The position numbers and the translations under genes are program-made. A stretch of DNA of 64,000 bases from Pseudocercospora fijiensis CIRAD86 (taxonomy: Eukaryota; Ascomycota; Dothideomycetes; Mycosphaerellales; Mycosphaerellaceae): NCBI RefSeq assembly GCF_000340215.1, contig NW_006921549.1, forward strand, positions 214,260 through 278,259. The letters run 5' to 3'. Shown here in pieces: positions 47,895-61,200 of the stretch. Under the pieces are notes generated by a model that was not told the origin of the DNA, did not search any database, and was given only the letters and a program-made list of their open reading frames with translations. Positions within the stretch are counted from its first letter, which is position 1; every line of letters starts with the position of its first letter.

Positions 47895-48830
47895 CGCGGT
47901 AACCTAGAGTTTTTCTATAAAGCAACGATTATTAATTTATAGATTTTAGGGATTTTTACTAACTTTCGGAGTTTTTACTAACTTATTAGTTTTGTTTACG
48001 GAATATTTTAGTTTACTAGAAAGACTAGAGAAGGGAGACATAATTTAGGATATAGAAAAATTTTATTTAGGTATTTATAAGTAAGTATCGGGTCTCCGCC
48101 CGAAAATAGGAGGTCCTCTTAGGACTAGAAAAAAAATATAATAATACCTCCGAAACTACCTAGAGCCTACTAGAAAACCTACGGAAACCCTTATTAACCT
48201 AGCTAGTCCGGTAGACCGAGACGATTAGTACCGAGACGAAGAGTAGTAGGAATATTTCTAAAAAAGAAGATTAGCGAGAGAAAATCGAAGGGTAGAAATA
48301 AACTTACGTCTAAGTCTATTAAGCTACGATATTAGCAACGGTGTTTGTTACCTCCGAGGCGATAGCGCTAAAAGAAATAGTTAGCGAGGGTTTTGTCGTA
48401 GGAAACGGGAAATCTTATCTAAATAATAATCCCTACGGCTAGAGAGATTTAAGAGCTTTCTATACCTTAAGAACCTTAAGAAGCTCGGAGTGCTTCTCGG
48501 CGATATTACTACGGGTCGCGCGGGTATAGCTAGCGTAGGCTACGTAAGCTATTTAAGGACTAAATAGTTAGCGAGGGTTTTAGTATAGGAATCGCGAAAA
48601 CTTATAGTAGGGCTTAAGCGATTCTCTTACGAGCGTAATTAGCGTAAGCCCTCGAGCTAGCGGGCTTAAGAAAAGTTAGCGAACCCCGCGACAAATAGGG
48701 CGCGTACCTTATATATTAATCGGCGTAGTCCTCGCTAGAGTTATAGTAACTAATATAGTAGATTCGACGAGCTATCTAGGATAAGTTAATTTTACGAAAG
48801 AAATCGCGGAAGATAGGGAGGGACTTGCTA

Positions 48831-48875
<45 letters not shown>

Positions 48876-49240
48876 GGGTATATATAAAGAAAAGAAGAAA
48901 AAGAGGAAGAAGAGGGAAATATTAATACTCCTAGAAAGCGATATAGAAGTAAAGGTCGTAAAAGTAAAGGAAGGCGCGAAGATAAGTAAAGCGTTTAAAA
49001 GCGTAGTTACGGCGCGTTTTAGAAGGCGGTAAGTAGGTAAAAAAGTGCGGTTTAGTAGTCGCAAAGAAAGTTACAGTCCTTAAAGCCTAGGATACGGCAA
49101 CCTCGACTAGAAAGTAGCGGAAACCCTAATCGCGAAGAAGGAAACTACGAGCGCGTTACTTTAGAAAAGCTTAGATAAGTATAGATCTAATAGATAAAGT
49201 AATAGCGATAGAAACTACGAGGGGCTTTCTATCCCCGCTA
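47895..49240 (+). other. Long non-coding 3' region of the chromovirus
   Basis: About 1.35 kb lies between the pol stop and the purine tract. It has AG-rich sequence, a TAG trinucleotide array and two similar segments near 48380 and 48565 (GTTAGCGAGGGTTTT). I see no conserved protein. The leucine-rich minus-strand frame over the TAG array is not a gene. Confidence 0.6.
48831..48873. repeat. TAG trinucleotide microsatellite
   Basis: About 14 uninterrupted TAG units. The original repeat may have been TGG or CAG before RIP. Confidence 0.92.
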
Positions 49241-49265
49241 AGGAAGGGGAGGAGGACGAGGGTAA
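49241..49265 (+). other. Polypurine tract of the chromovirus
   Basis: AGGAAGGGGAGGAGGACGAG, then GGTAA, lies directly before the 3' LTR. This is the plus-strand primer site. The bases before the LTR at 12 (GGGGGTAA) resemble its end. Confidence 0.8.
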
Positions 49266-49452
49266 TATAAAGGGCTACGCCCTAGGTAGAAAGCGCTAGC
49301 CTTAGGTATTCGGCCTACGCGACTCTAATCTACTACTTAGCGCTTAGCGTACTATATAAAACCATTCGGATTTACGTAGATAGACTTAGCTCTTTATCGA
49401 ACCTATTAAGTCTTATATCTAGTATCTATATACGCGTTGCTTACTCGTAATA
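49266..49452 (+). repeat. 3' LTR of the chromovirus
   Basis: This 187-bp copy matches the 5' LTR and 12-198. It is followed by the GTTTT target duplication at 49453-49457. Confidence 0.94.
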
Positions 49453-50060
49453 GTTTTAGTTATACCCCCGGGCGTATACTTAGTCTATACTCCCCTAACG
49501 TTATCGCTATACCTAATAGATAGTAGTATACTCTAGGACGACCTTAATATTATACCTACTCTAGAGAATATCCTTTAGATATATAATTATCTAATATCTA
49601 TAAACGAGCCTATACCTTTATAGTTAGTATCGTCTCTCGAGAACCGAAGTCTAGTTAACGAATAGCATTACTCTAAATATTACGACTAAATTACAGAACT
49701 AACCTTTATCGACCGATTTTACGCTACTATATACAAGTTTATAGATATTAGATATACCTATAAAGCAAAGAAGAAAAGATACAATACTAGTACGTACGCT
49801 TATACTATTCGCGGCTCTCGCTATACCGTACTATACGCGAAGTATTCTACCCTAGTTTCTTATTATATAGAGGGGGAAGTTTAAGGTATATATAATCCTT
49901 CGTAGGAGTATATATATTAGCTCCTTGCGGTAATAATAAGGAAAGCGAATTAGCGTCTCCGCTTATACTAATATAAGAACTACCGAGAATACGCTAATAT
50001 ATTATTAATCCTAAGGAGGCGGTATCCGCTTCTATACGATACGCTTAGAGTGTAAATAAT
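49453..50060 (+). pseudogene. JmjC-like gene, 3' part
   Basis: It continues the frame of 41400-42474 with VLVIPPGVYLVYTPLTLSL, the PPG-(x)-H-x-VYTP signature seen near the C-terminal end of many JmjC domains (His written as Tyr after CAC to TAC change). A helical, charged tail follows (LTFIDRFYATIYKFIDIRY, then KAKKKRYNTSTYAY), then KANQRLRLYQYKNYREYANILL. TAG/TAA are the only breaks I saw here. The C-terminus is not fixed. Confidence 0.5.
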
Positions 50061-51717
50061 ATAGCGTAGTATAGGGGTTTTTTTAGCGCTATAGCCTCCC
50101 TATAGTAGCTTAGGTAGCATCGGCCGGAGGATATTATATAGCTTCGAAGGAATAATATCTTATTTAATTCGGTCTTTCTTATCGATATAGATACGCGCGA
50201 TAGTAGGAGGCATCCTTAGCCTTATAGATTAAGGAGATAAGTTAAAGCTCGCGGTAACGGAGGCGTAGTAACGTTAGCACTTTAAGATCTAATAGCGAGC
50301 GTAGGCGTTAAGTGCGCTAAAGCTAGATACTATAACTACTAATATTAAGTATCTTCTACGAAAGAGATACTATTAGCCTTCTCCCCTACCTAATCTACTC
50401 GAACCCGCCGCCGCCGCTAAATAGAGAGTTATCGACAGTTATAGTAGGGCAATTAGAGTTAAGTGCTCTAAACGACGTAGGAATCGAAGGCCTAACTAAC
50501 GTAGAAGTCCGTATTTAAACTAGCCCCGTAGATATACTACGACTCCTTACTTTTAAGATATACTACTACTCCTCTTCCTTAGAGGCTAAAGAGAGATCTC
50601 CGGAAGCGTAAATTTTAGCAAATAATACGTATCCTTATTACGAAACGATCCGTCCTACTTCCTTCCCCTACTTAGATATATAAGGTATTAGTAGGGCGGT
50701 TAGCTAGGACTTAAGGAAGGGGTTTAAGCTAATTAAGCCTTTCTAAATCCTTTATACCGCGTAGGAATTCCTCTATTTTCTCGGCTAGCGCCGCGAGACT
50801 ATTATATATTATAGGATAGTAGCTAAAGCATTTCGCTAGTATATACGAGTATATAATACGAAAGTATCTAGATACCTTATTTGTCTAAGCCGGCGGTATT
50901 GTTTTACTCGTCCTCTTTGTCCTTAGTAGCCTTCTACGTCTTTTTGCGCTTTGGCGTTATTATAAGTAGTAGCTCGTCGTCGTTGTTACTAATAGATACT
51001 ATTAGCTCCGTATTCCTACTACTTATCTACTCGTTATCTTCTATATTATAGATCTTCTTGCTTTTCTTTCGTTAGCGCTTAATAAGACTAATTATCGGGC
51101 CTAAAGTATCTTAGTCTATTATATTAGTTGTTTGTCGACTAATAAAACCCTTTCTTCTTACTACCTTAAGGCTACTTAATTCTCCCTCGATACCGATATA
51201 ATTCTTAGGAAGATTTGTTATAGGGCGGAGGAATATATTCGTAAGCGGCGCGGGCTTAACGGTTGTAAAGACAAATTAGGTTAGAATTGCGATAGGGCTA
51301 CTAGGCGTATTAGTAGTATCTATAGACGACGATTAAAATAGCGTAGACCTCGAATAATCGGAGTTACAACGTAGGCGCTATATTATATACTACGCTTCCC
51401 CTAGCTACGGACTATAGGTTTCTTTACGACGTTAATATAGCGCTATAGCTACTGAATTAAAAACCTAGTATCCGACTCTACCTCTATTTAGGCTCGTAAG
51501 TATAAAGAATTAAGTTGCGTAGATATATAAATAGGGATTATATTACGACCGAGTATACGTAATAGATTAGTAATTAGGGCTAGCTTCTAGACTTACCGAC
51601 AACTAATTACGAGTACTCTACCTAATTCTTCGGCTTCGCTATAGGCTTAGTATAGACTACTAAGCTAGATATATATTAGTATACTTAGTAGAGAGATAAT
51701 ATAAGGACGTAGAGATA
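50061..51717. other. RIP-degraded coding-like sequence, unidentified
   Basis: A plus-strand coding-like texture continues, with Arg/Gln-rich helical stretches, but no family can be named. Some of it may be the tail of the JmjC-like gene or a neighbour. Confidence 0.35.
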
Positions 51718-51799
51718 GAGTAGAAGGTAGAAGGTAGAAGGTAGAAGATAGAAGGTAGAAGGTAGAAGGTAGAAGGTAGAAGGTAGAAGATAGAAGATA
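51718..51799. repeat. 7-bp tandem array (GTAGAAG)
   Basis: About eleven head-to-tail copies of GTAGAAG, with GATAGAAG variants at a few positions. Confidence 0.92.
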
Positions 51800-52744
51800 C
51801 TAAATTTAGATAGAAGGTCTATATAAGCCTATAAAGCAGGGCGCCTAAATAGAGGTAGGTCCTACTTAGGCGTAGCGTACTCGTCTATCTTATCGTCGTC
51901 GTATCTTTATACGTATTAGTATAATACTTCTACTAGGAGACGAGCTACTCTATCTCCCCTTCTATACTACTATATAGATAGCCTAGCGGCTTTTAAAACG
52001 CCGCTCGCGGGCTTTACCGCTCTATCTCTCCTTAGAATCCTCGAGAATACGATTCTTACGTAGAAATAGCTCCTTAAGAGGCACGATTAGCTTAGCGCTT
52101 TAGTATTATCGGTAAAAGGAAGGCGCGTATTATAGTAGAGTTCGTAGTCGATCCTCCTTAGAGAAAGAGTAAAATCGAGAAAGACTACGTACTAAGCTAC
52201 TTCTCGCTACTTCTCTTATAATAACGAAGAAAGGCTTTTAGTATACCGAAGCCGTTTTAAAGCACTTCCTAACTATATTATAGGCCTTTACTACGCTATA
52301 ATATCTCCTAGCATTTGCTATCTAGGTATAGAAACATCTATAAGACTTATACGTTAAGTCTGCTTAAGGATATAATCGGATTAATAGGTATATAACTATA
52401 AATATATCCCTATAGAAGGGGGAGGGACTATAGGTTTCGGATTTCTTTTATCTAAGATTAGAGCTCGAGACTTACTAGAGCCTTCGGAATAAGTATAATA
52501 TAGTACCCTAAGCACTCCTATTACGCTAGTTCTAGACGATAAGCAAGACCTTAAGCTATAGCTCTTTAGCCTACCTTATTAATATAATAAATACGCTATA
52601 AGTCGGCCCTAACCTAGCGTCCTCGCGAAATTCGAATACCCGGGTAGAGGCCGGATTACTTTTAGCTCGTTACCTATATTTAAGCTAGCAAAGAATTTAT
52701 AATTCGTAGAGATTTTGCTTAAGATTTATACTCTACTAAGCGCT
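51800..52744. other. RIP-degraded sequence, no gene identified
   Basis: No domain or repeat end is recognised between the 7-bp array and the inverted-repeat fragment at 52747. Confidence 0.35.
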
Positions 52745-52746
52745 TA

Positions 52747-52862
52747 CGTTACGGAAACTTTTTTACCGATCGCGACGATCCTATCGATAGGATCGCTTAG
52801 GATCCTTAGGATCGTACGTTAAAGATCTTGTCTAATAGGATCGTCGCGATCTAGAAATTCTA
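52747..52862 (+). mobile_element. Orphan end of the mariner-type MITE family
   Basis: It starts CGTTACGGAAAC after a TA and continues through CCGATCGCGACGATCCTATC. It matches the complement of the right end of the 21278-22209 element over about 115 bp. I found no matching opposite end within the next kilobase, so this looks like a truncated copy or a broken insertion. Confidence 0.8.
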
Positions 52863-53150
52863 GCAAATCTAATCGTAGTTAGAATTTTATTCTTTACCGT
52901 CTAACTCGTATATCGAGTCGGGCTCGAGTCGTCGTATATGCTAGTACTAGCATTTGAATTACATTTTCTATCGGATCTATATACTATACGATTATTGCTT
53001 CTACTAACATCTAACGTTTATACGTATACTCGGGTAACTACTAGCATTTGTATACGTCTACTACGTATACTAAGTTAGTACCGACTTAGCGACCGACTTG
53101 TATAGTATTAATAGATTTCGTTATAGTATATAGGGCATCTATTTATTACG
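52863..53150. other. Short degraded spacer
   Basis: GC-rich words GAGTCGGGCTCGAGTCG at about 52915 and ACCGACTTAGCGACCGACTTG near 53082 resemble the repeated words at 57696-57760 and 62727-62935. Nothing else is recognised. Confidence 0.35.
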
Positions 53151-56100
53151 GTTAATAAGAAAGTATTCTATTCGTCCTCTACGGCTATATTAAAGCGATA
53201 TACCTCTATCTTCTTTCGTTTATTTCCTTTCGACTTCTTTTTCTCTTTTACTATATATCTCCTAATTCTTCGATCCTACGTCTCCTCGTTAAATGCTATC
53301 TCCTTAACATTGCCGCCGTCCGCCTCTATATCCGCCTACTATATTTACTCCCCCTCTTCTAGCCCTAATATATCCCTAACGCGATTACTTACCGCCGCGA
53401 ATGAAGTCTTATCTGTTATATAAGACTAGTTAGAATACCTACTGTTCTTATAGTAATTAGCGCGTAATCCTTCCCTGTTATTATTACCGCGGTATATCTA
53501 TACCTTTTATATTAATTGTCTTCGGTTCTATTATATTCTATTGTCTCGGTTATACTTGTGCCGTTGCCTCCCCGTACTAAAGCAAACGGATTAGCAGCCT
53601 CCGTCGGCTCCTAATCTATCGCTTAGAAACTGCTCTATAGTATAGGTAGTCTAATATCGTTTTTCTTAGGTAGGGCCTCCGCCTCCGCTAACTTATCTAT
53701 CGCATTGTCGCCGGCTTTAAGTTGTTTACTTAATTGTTGCCCGGTAGACGCTTTAGGACCTGTCGATTATATTAGTAGGTAAGAGAAACACGGCGCTCGT
53801 AGACTATTCTTACTATAGCGCTCGATCGATCCGCCTTTATCGTCGGAATCTAAACCGACGTCGATTACTATAAGTATATCGATGTCGTACGCTCTCGAAG
53901 TTATTTATTAATAATTTAGGGGTATCCTATACTCTACCTATATACCGTACGTATATCTTCTACGCTTTCGATAACCGAAGGTTACGAGTAGCTTAATCCG
54001 TCGCATTCTACGTAGTTATTCGATCTAGGAACGGCTAGTATATTAACTTGTAATCTAAGGCTAGCTAGATCGCTTTACCTCTAACTTTAGTTAAATGCGA
54101 CTCTATCGACTATCCGGTTAGTATTCTACTAAGTACCGTAGCGGTAGACAATATTATAAAAGGGGTAACTTTATAGTAGTACTATTTAATATATGTCTTC
54201 TAGCCTCGCCGATCCTACCGGAGTAGCATACCCGCTAGACATTTGTATATAAGCTTACTAAGGTAGCGCGTAGCATATATCGACCGTTAGCTATTATCTA
54301 GTAACTATACTATTTTAGAGAGAGTCTTACTAGTTTCTCGTCGTAGTACTCGAAGATTTAGTTATCGAGCATCCTCTTAGCGTATACTATCCTTTTTAGA
54401 GTATCGGTTATTACGATCGGTACTTAGTTTATTAAGGTCGATCGGATATAGGTATTAATATAGCCTCGCTCCTTTCGTATAGCTTCTCGTAACTATTCTA
54501 ATATTAGTCTCGATGCTGTTATATCGGGATCTCTACCGACTACTTAGACTACGTCTCTCGACGGGATATAGCTACCCGGCTATAGTACTATTATACGTAA
54601 AGCTAGTAATCGATCGTAGTTTTTACTATATACCTCCTTAATTGTTTCGTCTACCTATACTAGAGTTTAGGTAGTAGGAAACATCGTCTTATATCCTCTA
54701 GCCCTAGTTAACGTAATAGCGAATAGTTTACGACGCGTCTCGTTATATAAGATTTGCTCCCTTACTTCGAGTAAGCCCTTCTTTCGATTTAAACGTTCTT
54801 TACTAGAAGTCGTTAAGCCTTTATCTCGCTTCTTACGTCGTTTTAATAGCTTTATATCGTCGCTCTAATCTGCCCTATCGTCGCCGTACTTCCGTTTTAG
54901 CTTTGCCGGATCTTTGCTATTCTTACCCTTATACTAGTTACGTTAGTCCTCTATCGCCGTACTCTAGTATACGTTACCTTTATAAATTTCGATCTAATGC
55001 TAGTCGCTATATATAAACGAGTCTCCTCCCCGTTTTCTTCTTCGAATCTAGTATCCCTATCCGACTCTATCGAGTTAGATAACGACTTAGTTCTATATTT
55101 ATCTTCTTCGTAGTTGCGACCTATCCTAAGTGTGCTATAACGAGTAGTAGTATTATTGCGAATCTAACGTAGTATGTATTAGACTATACGCGTCTTCGTG
55201 CTTATTTACTCTACGAAAAGGGGGGTATTAAATTGCGGTTTTATCTTCTACTCCTATATAGACTGCCCGAGTCGCCGTCTATAATCGCTTATTAGTCCTA
55301 TCGGATATGCCCCGCTAACGCTAAAGCATAATCGTAGCCTATAGACTGTTCGCTATTTTCGTACCTTATCGACGCTAGCCCGATTCGGTCGCGAGTCGGA
55401 TTCGGGAACTATTAATCTAGCGCTATTATTAGTCTAGCGGTAATTATTGTAGTCTATACCGACGGTATATAGTAACACTATCGACATTGTACTAAAGCAA
55501 TCGGCGTATTTAGACTATTTATTCCTCGCTCGGTCGCTACTATAGTATATATAGATATATATTCTTTATCGGTAAATCAATCGGCGTTAGCTAATCCGCT
55601 AGGTCGAATATATACCTTCGAAGCCGCCTCGTAGTATTACGGGTTAGTTAGAACTATCTCTATCGGCGTATTTAGCTAATTCGAGGTTAATAATACTATA
55701 GAGGCCCTATACTCGACAGATACAATTCGAAATAGATTAGCTAGAGGCATACAATCTACCCTAGCCTAACGACTGCTAGTCGCAGCCGATTTAGCCTTTC
55801 CTGAATTATCGCGCTATCCCGAGTCCGCTATCGCTATAGCGCGATTAGGGTACTTAAATATAGGCCGAGATTAAATAGATAAAGGAAGAGATCGCGGCGC
55901 TTAAGACTGCTATACGTAATATGCTTACTATATATTAGTATATGTCTAAGATTAAAGCGTAGTGCTTATCGTAGCCGGGGCATCTCGCCTTCCGTTTAAT
56001 AAATAGATTAGTGCCTATTACTATTAGAGTAGGACTTCTATATCGGACTTAGTGAAATTAATTATTTATCTTGCTTTTCTGCGTTTATATTTACGCTCGT

Positions 56101-58010
56101 TCTGCCTCCTTAATTTGCCTATAGATTGCAAATCGCAGCTATAGGCCTCTACCTAATATATTAGATAGACTAGCCCTCTACTATCGCTCGTTATTAATTC
56201 GAATGTATCTATATTAGTCGCTTATCTAATGCAAGGCGTCGACTCTAGCTTCGAAACTACAATCTACCCGTAGTATCTTAACTAATTGTTCGAGGTCTAT
56301 ATTATCGACTCCTACTAACGCGCGGCCTCTAACTATAGGCTAGCGATAATCGAGTTTATATAGTCGATATATAGGTTTTACCTTCCCGTTTTGCTCTTAT
56401 ACTATAACTATACTCTGCTATATATTATTTAGCACGCGGTACGGCGGTACCGCTCTAGATCCTTCTAGTGTCGCTAGTCTAGTATCCGTAGATATAGCAA
56501 TTTCCGCGCAATCGCTAGTATCGCCGACTCTATATATTATTACGCGCACTGTTTTTCGTCTCGTCTGTCGGCGATAATTAGAACAAATCTTATATACTAG
56601 GTACCTAAACGTAGTCTGTCCCTCTACCGTACGGATCTACTTTACTACCTTAGAGAACTCTTCTTCGTATTTCTCGTCTATTAATACTAGGTCGTATAGG
56701 TAACCTTGCGTCCTTCGGCGCTCCGGTAATAATAGTAATCGGAACGTGCTACTAATCTAACTAGACTCCTAAATTGACCTCTCGACGCTAGCGTAAAATA
56801 CGTAGTATATCGACGGCGATAGGCTAAGGCTATAGGTAATACCGCCTATTAAATATTAATCGCGAGGTAGTTAAGTACGTAGCATTCTCGAAGGCGGTAG
56901 TTATATATATAGCGTAGTAGAAAGTCGACGTTAGTTAGTAGTAGAAACTAGAACTACTCTAGTCGCGGGGTTTACTAGTGCCGACTCGGGCCCTAATTCG
57001 GTATCGAATCGGGTACTAAGCCTACTAGACAACTTCTATATCCTCTATTACTAACTTCGGTAGCGGGTTCGGCAAATTAAGTTATCTATTATCTCGCTTC
57101 TTAACCTTACGCCTAGTATATTGTATTGCTACGGATTTATATACGGTCGTTTATTCGACCTCCTACTTAGACTACTACTCTAGTATACGATTAGCAGAAT
57201 ATTTCGATCGTTTTATGCCTTTGTTTGCTACTCGTTATAGCTAAACACATGCCTTTTCGCCGCCGATAGAGTTAGTAGCATCTATATAAAATATGCTATC
57301 TTAATTGTTAGCTCGAACTATCTATATACCCTACTCTCGGGTCCTAAGACTAACCGCCTTACTAGCCTATACCCTCGTACTATAGCGGGTCTAGTCTACT
57401 CGCTATCGTATAATAATTATTAGTTACTATAAGGACATAGATCGGTTAATTTGGCTATATTACGTAGCTTATTAGCACTCGCGTCTCGCGCCGGCGATCG
57501 TAGTCGCAACTCTACTATAGATAGGCTTATATTTATATCGCTAACTTTCGATTAATTGCTACGTAGTACTATATTTACTGCGACTTGTTAGTCCTATATC
57601 GAGAACTGTCTATCGTATAGGGGTTTATACTATAACGATTATCTGTAGCCTTATTACTTCGGTTACTAGTTCCGTAACTAAACTATTATATATTTAAGCG
57701 CTAGATACCTTACTTCGTCGATTTATTAGCTAGTTAGGCCGACTCGCTAACCGACCCGGTTACGAGGTAGGCATTTAAGGTCGTTACCTTTCCTAATTAC
57801 TGCCTTCTTTAACATTTACTATTAACTTGTACTAATATACCTGTTCTATATATATATACCCCCTTACCCTCCCTATCGTACGTATAGTATATTATTTCCT
57901 TCGCTAATACCCTATTCTAACTTATATACAGGCCGCACTATATAACTTAGCCGTCGTACTCGACTAGCGTTAAGCTAGTATATATAGATACTTATTATAT
58001 AACGCAACTC
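53151..58010 (-). pseudogene. Unidentified minus-strand pseudogene region
   Basis: Long minus-strand frames with TAG/TAA breaks are present in places. At about 54790-54180 the frame reads LEVREQILYNETRRKLF, then RARGYKTMFPTTQTLV, then QVVGRDPDITASRLIL, then RIVYAKRMLDNQIFEYYDEK. At about 56700-56340 it reads DLVLIDEKYEEEFSKVV, then FRYLVYKICSNYRRQTRR. I could not connect these into one gene and do not recognise a family, so one large or two adjacent genes are possible. The region is head to head with the SNF2-like gene, with a perfect hairpin between them. Confidence 0.45.
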
Positions 58011-58019
58011 TAACGGCTC

Positions 58020-58083
58020 GCGTTAGGGTCGGCGGGTATAAGTAGCTCTCTACTCCTATTCTTACCTCCGCCGACCCTAACGC
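58020..58083. repeat. Perfect 16-bp stem hairpin between divergent genes
   Basis: GCGTTAGGGTCGGCGG at 58020-58035 is matched exactly by its complement CCGCCGACCCTAACGC at 58068-58083 around a 32-base spacer. It lies between the minus-strand region on the left and the plus-strand SNF2-like gene on the right. It has no mismatch although the surroundings are heavily mutated. The arms contain almost no CpA/TpG that RIP could hit. Confidence 0.9.
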
Positions 58084-58249
58084 ATAGCGAATTTTACTAC
58101 CTCTATTAGCTTTTCTGCTACTCTCGGATAGTATACGTCGTTATCGATCTATAGTCTCTAACCTCTACTATATAAGTATTACTAATTAGTATAACCTGTT
58201 ATATACTAATACTATATACTAGTTACAAACTCGTCGCCTACTATCTTTA

Positions 58250-61200
58250 CTAAGATAGCGATCTCTACGAATGTCGAGGACTAGCTAAATAATAACAAGC
58301 TACTAATTAAAGCCTTAAATAACGGCAAAGACGTCCCTAAATATGTTATACTAAACCTATATAGCATCGACAAGCCTGTTCTTACGTTAGTAATAAATAG
58401 GCTCCTTCCGTATCTAGAGAAACATTTTTTATTTAACTAGTCGAACGGGAAGTAGCTTCGCTAGCCCGTTAAGGGGCATTATAAGGAGAAGAAAAACACA
58501 GTATACGCTATTGCTAGCAACCTTACCTATCCTACTAAACCTAGACGTAGGCTATTAATGCCCGAATAGTACTTTAAAGATCCTAAATAGGCTCCGAAGT
58601 AGTACGTTAGGGGAATGCTTCCGTAGGACAATATAAATAGTCCGAATAATGAAATTTAGAGGTCTATAGTCTACTTAGTATGCCGCCTTATATAGAAGGT
58701 TATAAGGGACAAGTTTACCCCGCCGGCCGGTAATAATACTAAAGAGGAAGACGTATCCGAGGGCGAGACTAATAGATCCTAACAAACTACGCCCTCTATA
58801 CCTAAGCGTAGAGCAAGTTCTACCTCTACTAGTAAGACTAGTAGAGCCGGTCGGGTATTTAAGAGGATAACGCTAGGAGATTCGTACGGTAGCAAGGATA
58901 CTAATCTAGTAATGTCCGACGCGCTACGCCCTATTAAGCCGGACCGGGCTAAGATTACGTTGTAGTTTAGTATTGTCGACTAGCAGTTACTTTTAACAGT
59001 AGACTACGAGGTATTTAGCTTGAATTAGTCTGTCCTATAATCGAAGACTTCTAATAATATTAGTATAAAGGATTTGTTACAGATCTAGCTCGTACGAGAG
59101 TTATTACTATTACCCGAATAGTAGAAGTACGAATTCTTCGTAGTAATCGATCTAGCTCGCGGCCCTAAAGGTCTTTCTAAATATAAGACTAATCCGATAT
59201 TCTACTCCCTAGCTATAGAGATATATAATAGCTTAGATACTAGGATTTCTACTAGACTCGATTTCCTCGTCGGTAAAAATATAACAGACTATACTAGGAT
59301 ACCTTCTATATATCGTCGACCGTTCCTACTTAAGGCTTCTAGAACTATCGACCTAACTTAGTACGGTGCTTCTATAGCCGGTAATCCTACCGAAATCAAT
59401 GTCGGTTAGGGTCCGTAATCGCCTACGAAATCGGCTATTAAGCAAGCTAAGGACGACCGACTCGCTTATAAGGATCGCGCCGATTACGAGCGCTATAAAT
59501 AGCTTATCGCAGATAGATTTTAGAGGATATAGGAAGAGTAGGAGGCAGCCCGGTAGGTAGCCGCGCGAAAAGCTATAGCCGACGTCGCTACGGATATAAT
59601 AGCGATTTAGTAGGCTATCGACAAGGCAGTTAAGGAGGTGCTCCGCGACAACGGTTATAATAGGAATACTACTTTACTTCTAGTCGCCCTCGACGATTCG
59701 GTTCGAACGGCCGTCCGTTCTATATAGCCCGATACGATAGAGTATACGGTAAAGGCCTATATTGCTTCTACTCTACCTAAGATATAGCACGCTTTAAATA
59801 GACTAGCACTATCCCTAGCACAACCTCCGGCGTAGACAAATACTAGTAATAATACTAAGGACGATAGAAAATTAAATCGAGCAAAGCCGATAATACTAAT
59901 AGTAAGAAGGCCGGAGATATAATCGACTTAAAGCGAGATCGAATTCGCTAGAAATAGATCGAGTCGTTACCGAGTTAGATCGTATCGCTACTAGATCCGA
60001 ATAAGCCCGAACTCGCCGTACGACTACTAGGTACGTAAGTAGAAGTCTAAGCTAACCCTCTACCGATCTAGACGTTAGTAGATTTTATTAATTAGATCTC
60101 GTCGGCGATACCTAGCTAGTCGATAGATTTAGATATAGAAACCGACGTCGAGAAGTAGTTGTCTAGTAACGTATACTCCTACCTCGACGCTAAGAACTTT
60201 AAGTTAATATACGATTTTAGACTACTCGATCCCTCTTAGACTTCGCCGTATATAGGCGTTATTCCGCCTAATTAGAGATCGACTCGTCTATTAAAGTCTT
60301 ACTAATGCTATATAATTACCTAGACGCTTCTAGCTTCCGTTACTAGCGCGGACTTCTATATCGGCGGTATAGACGTAGGTATAGGCAAGACGGTATATAC
60401 GTTAGGGTACGTCGCTATAACCTCGATATAGTAGAGGGTATAGAGTAATAACGGGCTATTAACTGCTAACGCCTATCCTTTTCGGCTATCTAATTCGTCG
60501 GTTAACCTAGGACTTCGGCTAAATAAGAAAATTACGTTCGATCCGTAGGTATTAGCTAGCAGTACAAAGCCGGTTATCCGCCCTAGCGTTTACGTTATCT
60601 ATATTCCGAAGCAGCTAGCCGAAAACTAGATATATAAGATCGACAACTTTATACTACCCGGAGCTATATTCGTATATCTTATAAAAGACTCTAGTAAGCT
60701 AACGAAAGATAAGAGACGTAATAGAGCTAGTCCGTAGAACTATAACTAGGTCGTATATATCGATAACGTTCTTTATCTCGATTATATAGCGCTCCCGACT
60801 TAGCTAGAACTAGAACAGGTATTCGGTATAAAGGTTATAGATAAGTAGTAGTTAATAAAAGGCGTCCCGGTACGCTTATTGCTTAAATACGAGGATATAG
60901 AAGTACCCCCTTATTTATAGTACTATAAATAGATCGTCCTTACTACCTCGACTATAATATCTAACGTACTAGATTTTATAACGTACGAACGAGCTAAGAA
61001 ATAGAAGTCCTAGATACGGTCGGAGAAATCTAATCCGAAACCGCCGCTACTTCGTATACTAGCTACGACTATTATCGTCGACGAGTTTTATATTACTAAG
61101 ACATATAGCGCTAAAGAGTAGACTGCCGTCGCTAGTCTTATAGGCTATCCTTTCGTTCTCGGCCTAAGTAGTACCCCCTTTAGCAAACTATCTAATTTAG

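Larger units (their letters stand above)
42475..49452 (+). mobile_element. Complete 7.0-kb Ty3/gypsy chromovirus
   Basis: It has two 187-bp LTRs and a 5-bp duplication GTTTT at 42470-42474 and 49453-49457. Ends are TATAAAGGG... and ...GTAATA, which are TG...CA after RIP. Gag with a zinc knuckle is followed by protease, RT, RNase H, integrase and a C-terminal chromodomain. The chromodomain after integrase defines chromoviruses, which target histone-marked chromatin. A third LTR of the family lies at 12-198. A purine tract precedes the right LTR (about 49241-49262). Confidence 0.94.

Noticed and set aside
48828..49064. Minus-strand 78-codon frame with a long leucine run
   Set aside because: The leucines come from the TAG microsatellite read in reverse. 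It lies in the non-coding 3' region of the chromovirus.
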